14,767 nucleotides of DNA from Paenarthrobacter nitroguajacolicus JCM 14115 (GCA_001313365.1 BBFS01000116.1:1-14767), one strand, 5' to 3'; counted from the stretch's first letter, positions 1 to 8,015 are shown. Made by a program: numbers and translations. The notes: a model not told the origin generated them from the letters alone.

Positions 1-110
1 CGTGCAGCGACGAAGGGTTCCCCCCCGTCCGCGCGAGCTCGCGCGTCATGACGGCCAGCGCTTGGGCCGACAGGGGGCGTGGTTGCAGCATGGTCAAGGT
101 AAACAGGCAC
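1..110 (-). CDS. Cysteine desulfurase, N-terminal fragment
   Basis: Only the first ~35 residues lie in the window; the gene runs off the left edge. Read from a GTG at 110-108 the protein begins V-P-V-Y-L-D-H-A-A-T-T-P and, after one frame correction, continues L-S-A-Q-A-L-A-V-M-T-R-E-L-A-R-T-G-N-P-S-S-L-H. The YLDHAATTP and GNPSSLH blocks are hallmarks of the NifS/IscS class V aminotransferase fold, PLP enzymes that take sulfur from cysteine for Fe-S clusters or thiolated tRNA. The catalytic Lys and Cys are outside the window. The frame is broken at a G run at 73-77 (5 seen, 4 needed), and a 7-base run at 20-26 adds one Gly where the family has TGNP. There is no strong ribosome site before the GTG. 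It starts 41 bp after the regulator stop on the same strand, so co-transcription is likely. In many actinobacteria mnmA follows this gene, which cannot be seen here. Confidence 0.85.
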   Translation of the reverse strand, partial: MPVYLDHAATTPPVGPSAGRHDARARADGGEPFVAA

Positions 111-151
111 CCTGCAATTCTACCGACGACGAGCCTTCAGGAGCCGCCCGC

Positions 152-841
152 TCACGAATCGCCCTCAAGGATGGTGATGCGCGCACAGCAGTGTCCCGGC
201 CCATGGTCCGGATCCGGCACGACGACGTCGGCGCTGAGTCCGGAGCCGTCGCAGCACCGCTGAGGAAGGCGCCGTTCATGGCGCACACTACCTCCTTGTG
301 GTCCAGCGACAGGCGATGGAAGGGACAGTTCAGCAGGCGGTATCCCCCCCCGGATGCATCGGGGGGTGGGATGGTACCCAAGCTCCGAGATCGCACCCAG
401 GAAATCGCCAGGCCTTCCCAACTCGCTTCCCCTGGCTGAAGCGACCTCACGCAGGGCAGCCTCAACGGGAGCGCCATCGGACTCAGCCCGCTGGATGGCT
501 GCAGCCATGAGGTGGCCGGCGAGGTCATAGTGCCGCTCCGGGATGGAGACGCCAATCTCATCCACCATTGGCCTGTAGAGCTTGGATGGCCGCCCCGAGC
601 CTGGACCCGTCCTGTCGGGCGACTTCCTGAACTCGACTTGCAAAAGTCCTTCGCGAACCAGGCGGTCCAAATGGAAAGACACCGAACTGCGGGGGGGCAA
701 GCCCAGAGTCAAGGCCGCCTCATCCCGCCCCACCGCGCTGCCGGCGTTCAGAACGTATTCATACAACTTGCGGCGGTTCTCATCGCCCAACACAGCGATA
801 GCTGCGATTTTGCGGATCCACGGGAGGTCGAAAGTGCCCAT
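152..841 (-). CDS. SufR/ArsR-like winged-helix regulator with cysteine-bearing C-terminus
   Basis: A DNA-binding regulator of about 225 residues. The N-terminal winged helix lies at about residues 13-70 (GDENRRKLYEYV, then SSVSFHLDRLVREGLL as recognition region, then a wing with GSGRPSKLY). The C-terminal half, after frame repair, reads YRLLNCPFHRL, then DHKEVVCAMN, and ends GPGHCCARI: one Cys, a second 13 residues on, then a CC pair. This cysteine layout is typical of the SufR-like branch, where it holds an Fe-S cluster; cluster binding here is inference. Frames break near 361-366 (6 G, 5 fit) and near 260 (one base missing, probably GGG to GG). The 8-C run at 344-351 and 7-G run at 691-697 look inflated but in frame. 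The ATG at 841 has no clear ribosome site and is preceded by an AT-rich stretch, so a leaderless start is possible. Directly upstream of the cysteine desulfurase gene, it probably controls it. Confidence 0.85.
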   Translation of the reverse strand: MGTFDLPWIRKIAAIAVLGDENRRKLYEYVLNAGSAVGRDEAALTLGLPPRSSVSFHLDRLVREGLLQVEFRKSPDRTGPGSGRPSKLYRPMVDEIGVSIPERHYDLAGHLMAAAIQRAESDGAPVEAALREVASARGSELGRPGDFLGAISELGYHPTPRCIRGGIPPAELSLPSPVAGPQGGSVRHERRLPQRCCDGSGLSADVVVPDPDHGPGHCCARITILEGDS

Positions 842-892
842 GCATTACGTTAACTCTAAAAACAAGAATTGCTGCTTTATGCGCTGACCGGA

Positions 893-1574
893 TCAAGACG
901 GCGGTACCACGACGAGCTGGGCCATGATCTCAGCACGCGCCGGGGGCCAAGGTCTTGTCATCCGGGCATGCCAGGGAGACATACACCGAGGACGCGGGGG
1001 GCGCTGAACAACCTGGCCAGGACAACAGCTGACTGGCCGCCGGATGCTGAAGAGGATTCCAAACTGAGGAACTCAACGCTGTGTTGCGGTTTGTCAGAGT
1101 CTTCCCCCCCCAACGCAACGACGCCGGCTTCAAGCTGTCCACCGCAACGCCGGCATTCAAGTAATCGAACAATGCCTTGGTTGACGCGACGTCGTCGCCA
1201 GCCACCACCAACGGCCCCTGGTTCACGCTGACCCGGACCGCGAGAATGCATCCATCCGTCTTCTTGTGTCTGGTCTCACCCTGCAGGGCGGAGTGAACCA
1301 CGGACCAGCCTGGCACTTCCTCCAACCGTGTGGAGACAGTCACCGGCTCCCCCGGCGCCAAGGTTCCTCCTGCTGCCAGCGGCAAATCCTTGGCGGCCAC
1401 CGCGGCCGCATCGTGTCCAGGAGTGATAGTCGGAGTAGCCAGTGTGGATACCGATGGCGAAGGCTTCGGGGGGGCTGCCGGATCCGGAACGTTGACGGTG
1501 CAGCCAGCCAGCAGGACGCCTGCGGCTCCGCCGGCAACCAAGCCGGCCAGTCGTCGTCGAACGTTGTTCGCCAC
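893..1574 (-). CDS. Secreted lipoprotein of unknown function
   Basis: GTG start at 1574 with GGGAG about 7 nt upstream. The N-terminus has positive residues (NNVRRRL), a hydrophobic stretch and the lipobox LLAGC at about residues 21-25, so it should be processed by signal peptidase II and anchored outside the membrane. A Pro/Ser/Thr-rich linker follows (about 28-55), then a globular part I cannot assign. The gene is longer than the simple frame (stop at 930) suggests. Correcting a lost base near 1138 (GACCAG read as GACAG), the 6-G run at 996-1001 and the 5-G run at 942-946 joins the frames through SVEFLSLESSSASGG and YVSLACPDDKTLAPARAEIM to VVVPPS with a TGA at 893-895. That natural end supports the repair. 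Two cysteines in the mature part (DGCILAV and LACPDD) could form a disulfide. No catalytic motif is visible. Confidence 0.75.
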
Positions 1575-1708
1575 TATTTCTCCCTGTCTGCTCCCTAAGC
1601 CCTGCCGTCCGGGCCATGCCGCCTGATATCCGGCAACCGCGGCTTGTCGCCGCGATCGAGTCTAGCCGCCTGCTGCAACGAGGCCCCCCCGCCAGCACCG
1701 CGCACGCA

Positions 1709-2612
1709 CTAGGCAAGCACCCATAAGCCTGCGGGAACAAGGTCGACGACGACGGGCAACTCGCCGATGCGCTCCCCCCCGTCGGCGTAGGCCACCACGC
1801 TTTCGGCGTCCAACTGCACTTTCCGGACGCGCTTGATCTCCACGGCAGGATGGCTGGTGTGTTTTCCGGCGAAAACCTTGGGAAACACGGCAAGGAAGCT
1901 GAGCCGCGACAAGGGCTTCACCACAAACATGTCCAGCCACCCGTCATCGGGAACCGCGTCAGGTGTAATCTGCATGCCCCCCGCCTATGAACTGACCGTT
2001 GGCCACTGAAATGAGCAAGGCAGGCTGACGCCAGGCCACGTCATCGGCGGTCACGGTGTAGGTGATTCGCCGGTAGGAAACCAGTTCCCTGAGCATCGCA
2101 AGGTTGTACCGGCTCTTCCCGCGGGGGGGCCACCGCCAGGAATTGGCCCGCTCGTTGACGGCCGCATCAAAGCCGGCGGACAGGACGCCCGCGAAGTAGC
2201 TGGTCTCACCGCCTGCGGCGACCCGTCCGACGTCGATCCTGCGCCCGCCCGTTTCCAGGGCAGCCAGCAGCCTGCGGCACGCGGCACCAGTGTCGTTCAG
2301 CGGCAAAGCCAACAGCCGTGCGACGTCGTTGCCTGTTCCGGCAGGAACAATGCCGAGGGGGGGAATGTCCATCCCGGCGAGCGCATTGACACCCAGGTGG
2401 ACTATGCCGTCGCCACCCACCACTACCAACGCCTCCACACCAGCTGCCAAGGTCACATCCACTGCCCTCCGCAGGGCGTCGTAGTCGTCCGCTTCAAGTA
2501 CGACGACGTCCAGGCCGGCGGCGCGGAGGAGACCTACGGCTTGGTGCCCGGCATTGCGCCCGCGGCCGAATGAGGCAGCAGGGTTGATGGCGACAGCGAT
2601 TTTCTTCGGCAT
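1709..2612 (-). CDS. Diacylglycerol kinase family (YegS/DgkB-type) lipid kinase
   Basis: About 300 residues after frame repair, the usual length for the LCB5/YegS-type lipid kinases that phosphorylate diacylglycerol or related lipids at the membrane with ATP. Visible motifs are INPAAS near residue 10, the nucleotide-binding VVVGGDGIVHLGVNAL (about 64-79), PLGIVPAGTGNDVARLL (about 86-102), and in the C-terminal sandwich GGGMQITPDAVPDDGWLDMFVV, ending in LPVVVDLVPAGLWVLA. The two frames meet at a 6-C run, 1977-1982, where five bases restore GGGMQI. Runs of seven at 1774-1780, 2123-2129 and 2357-2363 each add one Gly or Pro inside otherwise canonical blocks (ADGERIGE, WRWPRGKSRYN, DIPLGIVPAG). 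The ATG at 2612 has only a weak ribosome site. A GATAAC hexamer 8 nt upstream could serve as the -10 element of a leaderless transcript. Substrate is not readable from sequence. Confidence 0.92.
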
Positions 2613-2768
2613 GCTCAGGTGTTATCGGTTGCCGAAGGGTTCACAGCGTGAATTATGCCAGCGGGAACCACGGGGGGGCCCGTTACCGACGTTCACATAG
2701 TGGCTGGATAAACTTGCCAGTACCGCGCTTCCCCGGAGGCGCACCACCATCACAGAGAAGGCCCGTGC
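2613..2768. promoter_or_regulatory. Divergent intergenic region, lipid kinase / J-domain gene
   Basis: About 156 bp separate two genes facing away from each other, so both promoters must lie here. On the minus strand GATAAC lies 8 nt before the kinase ATG. On the plus strand AGAGAAGG sits about 8 nt before the TTG start at 2769. An ATAGTGGCTGGATAAACTT stretch around 2697-2715 is the most AT-rich part and could hold a -10 element for the plus-strand gene. A 7-G run near 2673-2679 is probably inflated. No clean inverted repeat was seen. Confidence 0.4.
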
Positions 2769-3718
2769 TTGGCCGAGGGCAACAGCTCGCACTATCAGGT
2801 TCTCCGCGTTTCCGTCACAGCTACGGACAAGGAGATCAAAGTGGCGTACCGAAAGGCTGCCAGGAAGGCACACCCTGACCACGGTGGAGAAGCCGAGATG
2901 TTCCGGCGTGTCACCCTCGCTTACGAAACCCTGATTGATCCCAAACGACGGGCCGAATACGACCGAAGGTACGCCCGTGGAGCCTCAAGCGTCAGTCAGC
3001 CCCGGCCCGGGGACTACACCGGCACTGCCTCGCCGGGTCCCTCCGCCACCACAAACGTGAAGCGACCCCCCCAGGCCCAGCGCAATACGGCGGGCGACCC
3101 CCCCGGTCTATGTCCCTGCGTTTGACGATCCCACCGAGGTTCCGCTCATTTCAGCGGCCGAAGCGGCCCAGCAGGTCCACGGGCTCCCCCCCGCAAACGC
3201 GGCATATTTGGAGCCGAGGCCCGCATTCAACGCGAGATGCGCACTGTGCAGCTCATCAGCCGGCAGGTCCTGACTGCCATACCCGCCGCCAGGCTGATCA
3301 ACGGGTTGCGCTCGCCGTCGGACAACAATCACATCGATCACGCCGTCCTTTCCGGCTACCGGCTGGCGTTGATCGGTTCCATGCTCCTGCAAAGGTGCCT
3401 ATGCCTGGGATGGCCACTCGCTGCGGCACGGCGGGCGTTCGGTAGCTCCACCGCAGCTCGCGCACATCGTCCGCCATATGCAGGACCTCTTTCCCGAACT
3501 CAATGTCACCGGCTGGGTGGTTCTGCACAGCCCTGACGGCAACCTCCACGAACCAGTTATCGACCAATACGGCAAGGGCCAGTCGAGCCACAACGCTGTG
3601 GAAGTAGTCAACGCGGCAGGGCTGGTGAGGGGGGCTCAAGCAATTTCTCAGTTCAGGGCCAGCGCCGAACACTGTGGTGATACCAGTCCTGGCACGTCTG
3701 CTTCGCGGGATGCACTAG
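2769..3718 (+). CDS. J-domain protein with NERD-like C-terminal domain
   Basis: A fusion of about 310 residues. The N-terminal J domain (about residues 7-66: SHYQVLRVSVTATDKEIKVAYRKAARKAHPDHGG, then FRRVTLAYETLIDPKRRAEYD) keeps the HPD tripeptide that stimulates DnaK ATPase. A Pro/Ser/Thr-rich linker follows (about 70-115). The second half (GIFGAEARIQREM, then NNHIDHAVLSGYRLALIGSM, KGAYAWDGHSLRHGG, WVVLHSPDGN) has the layout of the nuclease-related NERD domain, including the IDH block. Where nuclease members carry an acidic-x-Lys motif on the next strand this protein reads IGSM, so catalysis is doubtful. Frames break at C runs 3098-3104 (five fit) and 3186-3192, near 3390-3396, and at the 6-G run 3629-3634. 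The joined frame ends VVIPVLARLLRGMH at the TAG 3716-3718. Start is a TTG with AGAAGG before it. The J domain is certain; the NERD call is moderate. trmL follows after 38 bp. Confidence 0.85.
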
Positions 3719-3756
3719 GCGCAGCCGACTTCTACGCGGCTGACTAAGATGGGACC

Positions 3757-4225
3757 GTGTTCCGCATCCTCTTCCACACTCCAGAAATCCCGGGCAATAC
3801 GGGCAATGCCATCCGTTTGGCCGCCATCACGGGGGCCGAGCTTCACTTGGTGGAGCCCCCCCTCGCTTCGATTTTCCGATGCCAAGCTGCGCCGCGCCGG
3901 CCTCGACTACCACGATCTCGCCGTAGTTACTGTCCACAAGGACATCGATGCCGCGTGGGCCGCACTCAAGCCGGAACGGGTTTTCGCCTACACCTCCGAC
4001 GGTGAGACGTCCTATACGGACATCAGTTACCGCGAGGGCGACGTCCTCATGTTTGGTCCGGAATCCGTGGGCCTGCCGGATTGGCTCAAACAGGATCCGC
4101 ACGTTACAGCGCGTGTTCGCCTTCCCATGAAGCCTTCGCTCCGTTCGCTCAACCTGGCCAACGCTGCTTCGATCGCCGTCTTTGAAGCTTGGCGGCAGAA
4201 CGGATTTGCCGGCGCCAAGGTGTAG
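3757..4225 (+). CDS. trmL: tRNA (cytidine(34)-2'-O)-methyltransferase TrmL
   Basis: A SPOUT-fold methyltransferase of about 155 residues, the usual length for TrmL, which 2'-O-methylates the wobble base of tRNA-Leu with S-adenosylmethionine. The start is GTG 3757. Motifs are FHTPEIPGNTGNAIRLAA (about 6-23), LMFGPESVGLP (about 98-108) and LRSLNLANAASIAVFEAWRQ (about 128-147); the last two build the trefoil-knot cofactor site. The frame changes between 3856 and 3885. The expected VEPLGFDFSDAKLRRAGLDY is spelled with a 7-C run (3856-3862, four expected), one G missing from GGC, and probably one base missing before CCGAT. The rest is uninterrupted to a TAG at 4223-4225. It lies 38 bp after the J-domain gene on the same strand; no functional link between them is evident. 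Confidence 0.92.
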
Positions 4226-4416
4226 CCCATCCAACGGCCCCCCCACAGCACCGAATACCTTATGCAGGACAACTCCTGCCTTGGACATTCGTTGAGGGAG
4301 CCTACGTGAGTGCGCTGCAGACCAGGGCGATGACGGCAAGCCGCTGCACCGCCGCGCCGTCGACGCAATCCCGTTATGCTGCCGGTTTCAAACCGGACGA
4401 CATATGCTGGACGGTG
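4226..4416 (+). promoter_or_regulatory. Leader region of sigK
   Basis: About 190 bp between trmL and the sigK coding region, presumably holding the sigK promoter. A GAGGGAG motif sits 6 nt before a GTG at 4306 that opens a frame leading into the ATG at 4417. This could be an upstream sigK start, but the predicted extension resembles nothing I know. A perfect 15-bp palindrome at 4382-4396 lies just before the start codons and is listed separately. No clear trmL terminator was found; the 7-C run near 4219-4225/4226 region has no matching partner arm. Confidence 0.35.
4382..4396. promoter_or_regulatory. Perfect palindrome upstream of sigK
   Basis: CCGGTTT-C-AAACCGG, seven-base arms around a single central base. 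It ends 7 bases before the ATG at 4404 and 20 bases before the ATG at 4417. The single-base centre is too tight for a good RNA hairpin, so a protein-binding operator is the more natural reading. Function is inferred from position and symmetry only. Confidence 0.4.
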
Positions 4417-5033
4417 ATGGACATCCCCCCCAACAACCCCCCCGGCCCCCCCCGGTCTCCGAAGCTACCGGCTCTCCGACTGATCTGAACTCACAGCTGG
4501 CTGGCTTGCTCGAACTCGTGGCAGCACGCGACCAACAGGCTTTCGCCGAGTTCTATAGCCTCACCTCGCGGCGTGTGTTCGGTATGGCCAGGCGCGTCCT
4601 GATAGACCCTGACCTCAGCGAGGACGCCACCCAAGAGGTCTATATCCAGGTTTGGCAGGGTGCTGCCAAATTCGACCGTGCCGCCGGGACTCCACTTGCC
4701 TGGCTGATGACCATCGCCCACCGGCGGGCCATTGACCGTGTCCGCGCCGTGCAAGCGGCAACCGACCGCGAAGCCAAGTACGGCGCAGCGAGCCTCGATC
4801 CGGACCGCGACCTGGTGGCGGAGGAAGCCGACACGAACCTGGAGGCCGAAGCTGTTAGCCGCTGTCTCGGTACGCTCACGGACACGCAGCGCGAATCCGT
4901 CCGCCTCGCATACTATGGCGGACTGACCTACCGGGAAGTAGCCGAGCATCTCGGTGCCGCTGTCCCCCCCACCATCAAATCCCGCATCCGTGATGGACTA
5001 CTACGTCTGAAGACCTGCCTGGGGGTGGGTTGA
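4417..5033 (+). CDS. sigK: ECF RNA polymerase sigma factor SigK
   Basis: About 200 residues. Region 2 is seen as FAEFYSLTSRRVFGMARRVL, then LSEDATQEVYIQVWQ and GTPLAWLMTIAHRRAIDRVRA (roughly residues 40-110). Region 4 is LTDTQRESVRLAYYGGLTYREVAEHLGAAVPTIKSRIRDGLLRLKTCLGV (roughly 150-200), with the recognition helix at VPTIKSRIRDGL. The closing LKTCLGV wording and the following rskA gene identify SigK. A 7-C run at 4964-4970 adds a second Pro where the family has VPTIKS. The start is uncertain. The uninterrupted frame begins at ATG 4404, but ATG 4417 with GGACGG just before it gives a more natural start (M-D-I-P) if the C runs at 4425-4431, 4437-4443 and 4446-4453 are corrected. The stop at 5031-5033 lies one base before rskA, so translation is coupled. 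Confidence 0.92.
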
Positions 5034-5034
5034 T

Positions 5035-5878
5035 ATGAGTGAAAACACCAGTGGAGGCTTTATCCGCAGAATGTTTGCCAACGACATCGCCACCGACCTC
5101 GCCGAGGGCCGCGTTCTGGAACTGGCGGAAATCTATGCCCTGGACGCCGTGAACGACGACGAACGGGCCATGATCGACGACTACATCAAGGACGCTCCTG
5201 AACGTCCTGAGTTCCTTGATCGGGTCCGCGAAGCCCGCGAGGCACTGTCAGTCAGCTTCGCGCCGGAAGAGGCACCCCCGGTCGGACTCTTCGACAACAT
5301 CATGGAACGCATCACCACGGATGCCGTCACCCAACCCCCCCTGCTGAGCCGGCGGCCCCCCCGCCGGTAGCGAATCCCGCCGTCGACGACCTTGCGGCTG
5401 CCAGGGCCAGGCGCGCAGAACGCACTCGCACCGGTGGCGCACGCAGATGGATAGTCGGAGCTGCCGCAGCAGCTGTGATTGCACTGGGCGGCATCGGAGT
5501 GGGCGCCTACGTTTCTGCGCAGAATGACCCGGTCAACCAGGTTCTGCAGGCACAGGATGTCCAGAAGAAGTCCGCGCCTGTTCCCGGCGGTGGTACGGCC
5601 ACCATCTCTGCATCATCGGCCAAAGATTCCTTCGTGGTTCTGATGGACGGGGGGGTTGCACCGGCACCGGAAGGCAAGGTCTACCAGTTGTGGACCTTGC
5701 CCAAGGACGGCTCCGCCCCCTGTACCGCAGGGAACCATGGATGCGGAGACGCTCTCCAAGCCAGCCGTTGTAAAGGGCCTGTCCTCAGCCTCGTCCGTAG
5801 CCATCACCGTGGAACCCACTGGCGGATCAAGCGCCCCCACCACGGACCCGGTCCTGGTGGTGGGGGCTCAGCGCCTGA
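5035..5878 (+). CDS. rskA: Anti-sigma-K factor RskA
   Basis: A membrane anti-sigma factor of about 275 residues that holds SigK inactive. The cytoplasmic N-terminal domain is at about 18-90 (LAEGRVLELAEIYALDAVNDDERAMIDDYI). One transmembrane helix follows (RWIVGAAAAAVIALGGIGVGAYVSA, near 140-165 once frames are joined), then an extracytoplasmic RskA domain (SFVVLMDGGVAPAPEGKVYQLWTLPKDGSAPVPQGTMDAETL). In the raw sequence the frame stops at 5370. Five C's instead of seven at 5335-5341 restores PPAEPAAPPPVANPAVDDL and the downstream frame. The 5-C run at 5716-5720 and 5-G run at 5862-5866 each carry one extra base. With four, the protein ends TTDPVLVVGLSA at the TGA 5876-5878. GGGGGTGGG in the end of sigK serves as ribosome site. 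In mycobacteria RskA is removed by regulated proteolysis under reducing conditions; the same control here is inference. Confidence 0.92.
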
Positions 5879-5893
5879 CACATGACCAAACAG

Positions 5894-5944
5894 CGCACGA
5901 CGCCGGCCGCCCCCACCTAAGGGGGGGACGGCCGGCGTCGTGCG
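5894..5944. terminator. Bidirectional terminator between rskA and gntP
   Basis: A perfect 16-bp inverted repeat, CGCACGACGCCGGCCG at 5894-5909 with its complement at 5929-5944. The inner C5 and G7 runs can extend the stem around a small ACCTAA loop. TTT follows on the plus strand and, reading the other strand, GTTTGG follows. It sits 16 bp after the rskA stop and 41 bp after the convergent gntP stop, exactly where a shared terminator is expected. The 7-G run at 5921-5927 is probably longer than the real one. Confidence 0.88.
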
Positions 5945-5956
5945 TTTGTCGGCTGC

Positions 5957-5990
5957 TTTCGCAGCTACAAGATCGTTTTCGCAGCTACAA
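5957..5990. repeat. 14-bp direct repeat with 20-bp period at the gntP stop
   Basis: TTTCGCAGCTACAA occurs at 5957-5970 and again at 5977-5990. The second copy contains the gntP stop codon (complement of CTA 5985-5987). It is probably a small tandem duplication of the gene end, or an assembly slip. No function is suggested. Confidence 0.7.
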
Positions 5991-7396
5991 CACGAGCGAT
6001 AGAAGCATCACGAAGCCGAAGCCCACCACGGAGATCAGCGTCTCCATCACGGACCAGGTTTTGAACGTCTGCCCAACGGTAAGACCGAACAATTCCTTGA
6101 CCAGCCAGAATCCAGCGTCATTGACGTGGGACAGGAACAGGGACCCTGCTCCGATGGCCAAGGCCAGCAAGGCTGCGTGCGTCGGGCTAAGGCTGCTGGC
6201 GAGGGGGTGCCACAATGCCCGCTGCAGTCACGGTCGCCACTGTCGCCGAGCCCGTGGCCAGGCGGAGAGCCACCGCCACGATGAAGCCGAGCACCAGGAC
6301 CGACATGTTGGCGCCTTCTGCCCATTTCTTGACGGCATCGCCTACGCCGCACCGATCAAGGTCTGCTTGAAACCACCACCGGCGCCCACAATGAGGAGGA
6401 TGGCAGCGATGGGCCCCCCCAGGCTTTCACCCAATTTGGCTGTGATCCTGCTGCCGGTGAAGCCTACGGCGTATCCGAACGTCACGATTGCCAAAAGGAC
6501 CGCCAACGTCATGGCCACCAGAGGCTGGCCCACGAAGTCGAAGAAGATCCTGATTGCCGGTGCCGTTTCAGGGTTTGGCCAGATGATGCCGCCCAAAGCC
6601 TTCAGCAACATGAGGACCACGGGGAAGATAATGGTCAGCAGTGTCACAAGGAACGACGGCTGGCGCTTCACTTCGCTCAGATCGGCTGCGTGCTGGGTGT
6701 CGATGCCTCCGGCTACGGCCGGAGCGTCAACAGGTACCCAACGGGCAGCCAACCGCGAGAAGAGCGGGCCACAGATAATAACCGTGGGGATCGCCACGAG
6801 GATGCCCAAGCCGAGCGTTGTTCCCAGTTCCGCTTTGACTGCGCTGATCGCAATCAACGGACCCGGGTGCGGAGCACCAGTCCGTGAAGCACGGACAGGC
6901 CTGCCAACGCCGGAATAGCGATACGCATCAGCTTCATCTTGGACCGCTGGGTTACCAGGACAATCACCGGAAGCAGCAGAACGAGTCCGATTTCGAAGAA
7001 CATTGGCAAGCCGATGATCACAGCCACGAGCGTGATCATCCACACGAGCTTGTTGCCGCTGGCTTTAGCCAACAGGGTGTCCACCACGCGGTTGGCTCCG
7101 CCGGAATCAGCCAGCAGCTTCCCCCCCAGCATGGCTCCGAGCGCAATGAGCAGGCCGACTTCCTTGAGGACACCCCCCCCGACGCCGTCCTCGAAGTTGG
7201 TGATCACCTTGCCCAGTTCCACGCCTGACGCCAGTCCCACGAAGGCCGAGCCCAGGACCAGCGCCAGGAACGGATGCAGTTTCAGCTTCGCGATCAGCAC
7301 CACGATCAGTGCAATGCCCAGTGCTGCCACCACAAGAAGTTGGGTGTCGTGCGCTGTCCATTCCTGCACCTGGGTCGCTGTTTCCAGGACCCTCAC
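5985..7396 (-). CDS. gntP: Gluconate:H+ symporter, GntP family
   Basis: An inner-membrane permease of about 465 residues, the usual GntP length, with hydrophobic helices throughout. Recognisable stretches are KLHPFLALVLGSAFVGLASG (about 40-59), FEDGVGGVLKEVGLLIALGAMLGGKLLADSGGANRVVDTLL (about 68-108), GLPMFFEIGLVLLLPV (about 125-140), the signature HGLVPPHPGPLIAIS (about 170-184), and near the end LSHVNDAGFWLVKELFGLTVGQTFKTWS. Frames break near 6880 (GTGCCTCCG read with one C lost), near 6343 (GCGGGC read as GCGGC) and at the 5-G run 6204-6208 (four fit). In-frame inflated runs lie at 6414-6420, 7121-7127 and 7173-7180. The GTG start at 7396 overlaps the gntK stop by four bases (GTGA), so translation is coupled and both form one gluconate operon. 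Confidence 0.95.
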
Positions 7397-7941
7397 GAGG
7401 CGGTCACTTCGGTACCGGCGCCCAGGGGCCGGAGGCCGAGCCGTTCAATCACTTCGTCGGCTTCTTCGGCCGGCGACGCGGAAACGCACAAGGAGATGTG
7501 GTGTTCGTCTTCCGTGGGTTCCTCAAGTGCGTCGAACTGGGATTCCAGGAGCGACGGCGGCATGAAGTGCCCATGCCTGGAGGCAAGGCGATCCGAGATC
7601 TTGTCCTTGCTCCCCCCTGCAGGAAGACGAAGACAACGCCTTCACCCCTGAGTACGTCGCGGTATTTCTTTTTCAGTGCCGAGCAGGTGATGATCGCCGG
7701 GGGTTCCGGAATCCACGTGCGCCCTGATCCAATCCGAGATGATACCCAGCCAAGGCCAGCGGTCCTCATCGCTGAGGGCCTGTCCCGAGTGCATCTTTGC
7801 CACGTTCGCTTCAGGATGGAGATCATCGCCTTCGGCAAGGTCCCATCCAAGTTTCCCTGCCAATACGCCGGCTACAGTCGATTTGCCCGAACCGGAGACT
7901 CCCATAATCACCAGTACAGGTTGCTGCGCAGTCTTCGCCAT
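7393..7941 (-). CDS. gntK: Gluconokinase
   Basis: A cytosolic kinase of about 180 residues turning gluconate into 6-phosphogluconate with ATP, feeding the pentose phosphate or Entner-Doudoroff route. The P-loop VLVIMGVSGSGKST is at about residues 8-21. Other family blocks are DLAEGDDLHPEANVAKMHSGQALSDEDRWPWL, CSALKKKYRDVLR, VVFVFLQGSKDKISDRLASRHGHFMPPSLLESQFDALEEP. Two frame breaks carry the usual signature: a 5-G run at 7699-7703 (four give SGTPAIITCSALK) and a 6-C run at 7612-7617 (four give FLQGSKDK). ATG 7941 is chosen over the TTG at 7944 because GAGGAAGG lies 9 nt before it. The protein ends LGAGTEVTAS at TGA 7393-7395. gntP follows with a 4-base overlap. Confidence 0.95.
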
Positions 7942-7964
7942 CAAAGTCTGCCTTCCTCGAATAA

Positions 7965-7991
7965 ATATGATTTAACCGAGATCAAGCATAT
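7965..7991 (-). promoter_or_regulatory. Inverted repeat, candidate operator of gntK-gntP
   Basis: ATATGATT at 7965-7972 and AAGCATAT at 7984-7991 form an 8-base inverted repeat with one mismatch and an 11-base spacer. It is the most AT-rich part of the gap between the PIG-L gene and gntK, 24-50 bp upstream of the gntK start. Position and size suit a GntR- or LacI-type repressor site responding to gluconate, but no regulator gene lies in the window. Confidence 0.45.
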
Positions 7992-8015
7992 GACACGGGT
8001 TACACCACAGCAACG

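Noticed and set aside
1638..1654. CGCGGC-TTGTC-GCCGCG hairpin between the lipid kinase and the lipoprotein as terminator
   Set aside because: Only a 6-bp stem and no T-run on the minus strand; such short GC palindromes arise often in this DNA.
4306..4416. GTG 4306 as the sigK start
   Set aside because: It has a good GAGGGAG ribosome site, but the added residues resemble no SigK N-terminus and the frame to sigK depends on three unreliable C runs. Left open rather than adopted.
5656..6918. 420-residue plus-strand open frame
   Set aside because: Its start overlaps the end of rskA, which explains its first part; the rest is antisense to gntP, whose minus-strand helices and signature motifs are clear.
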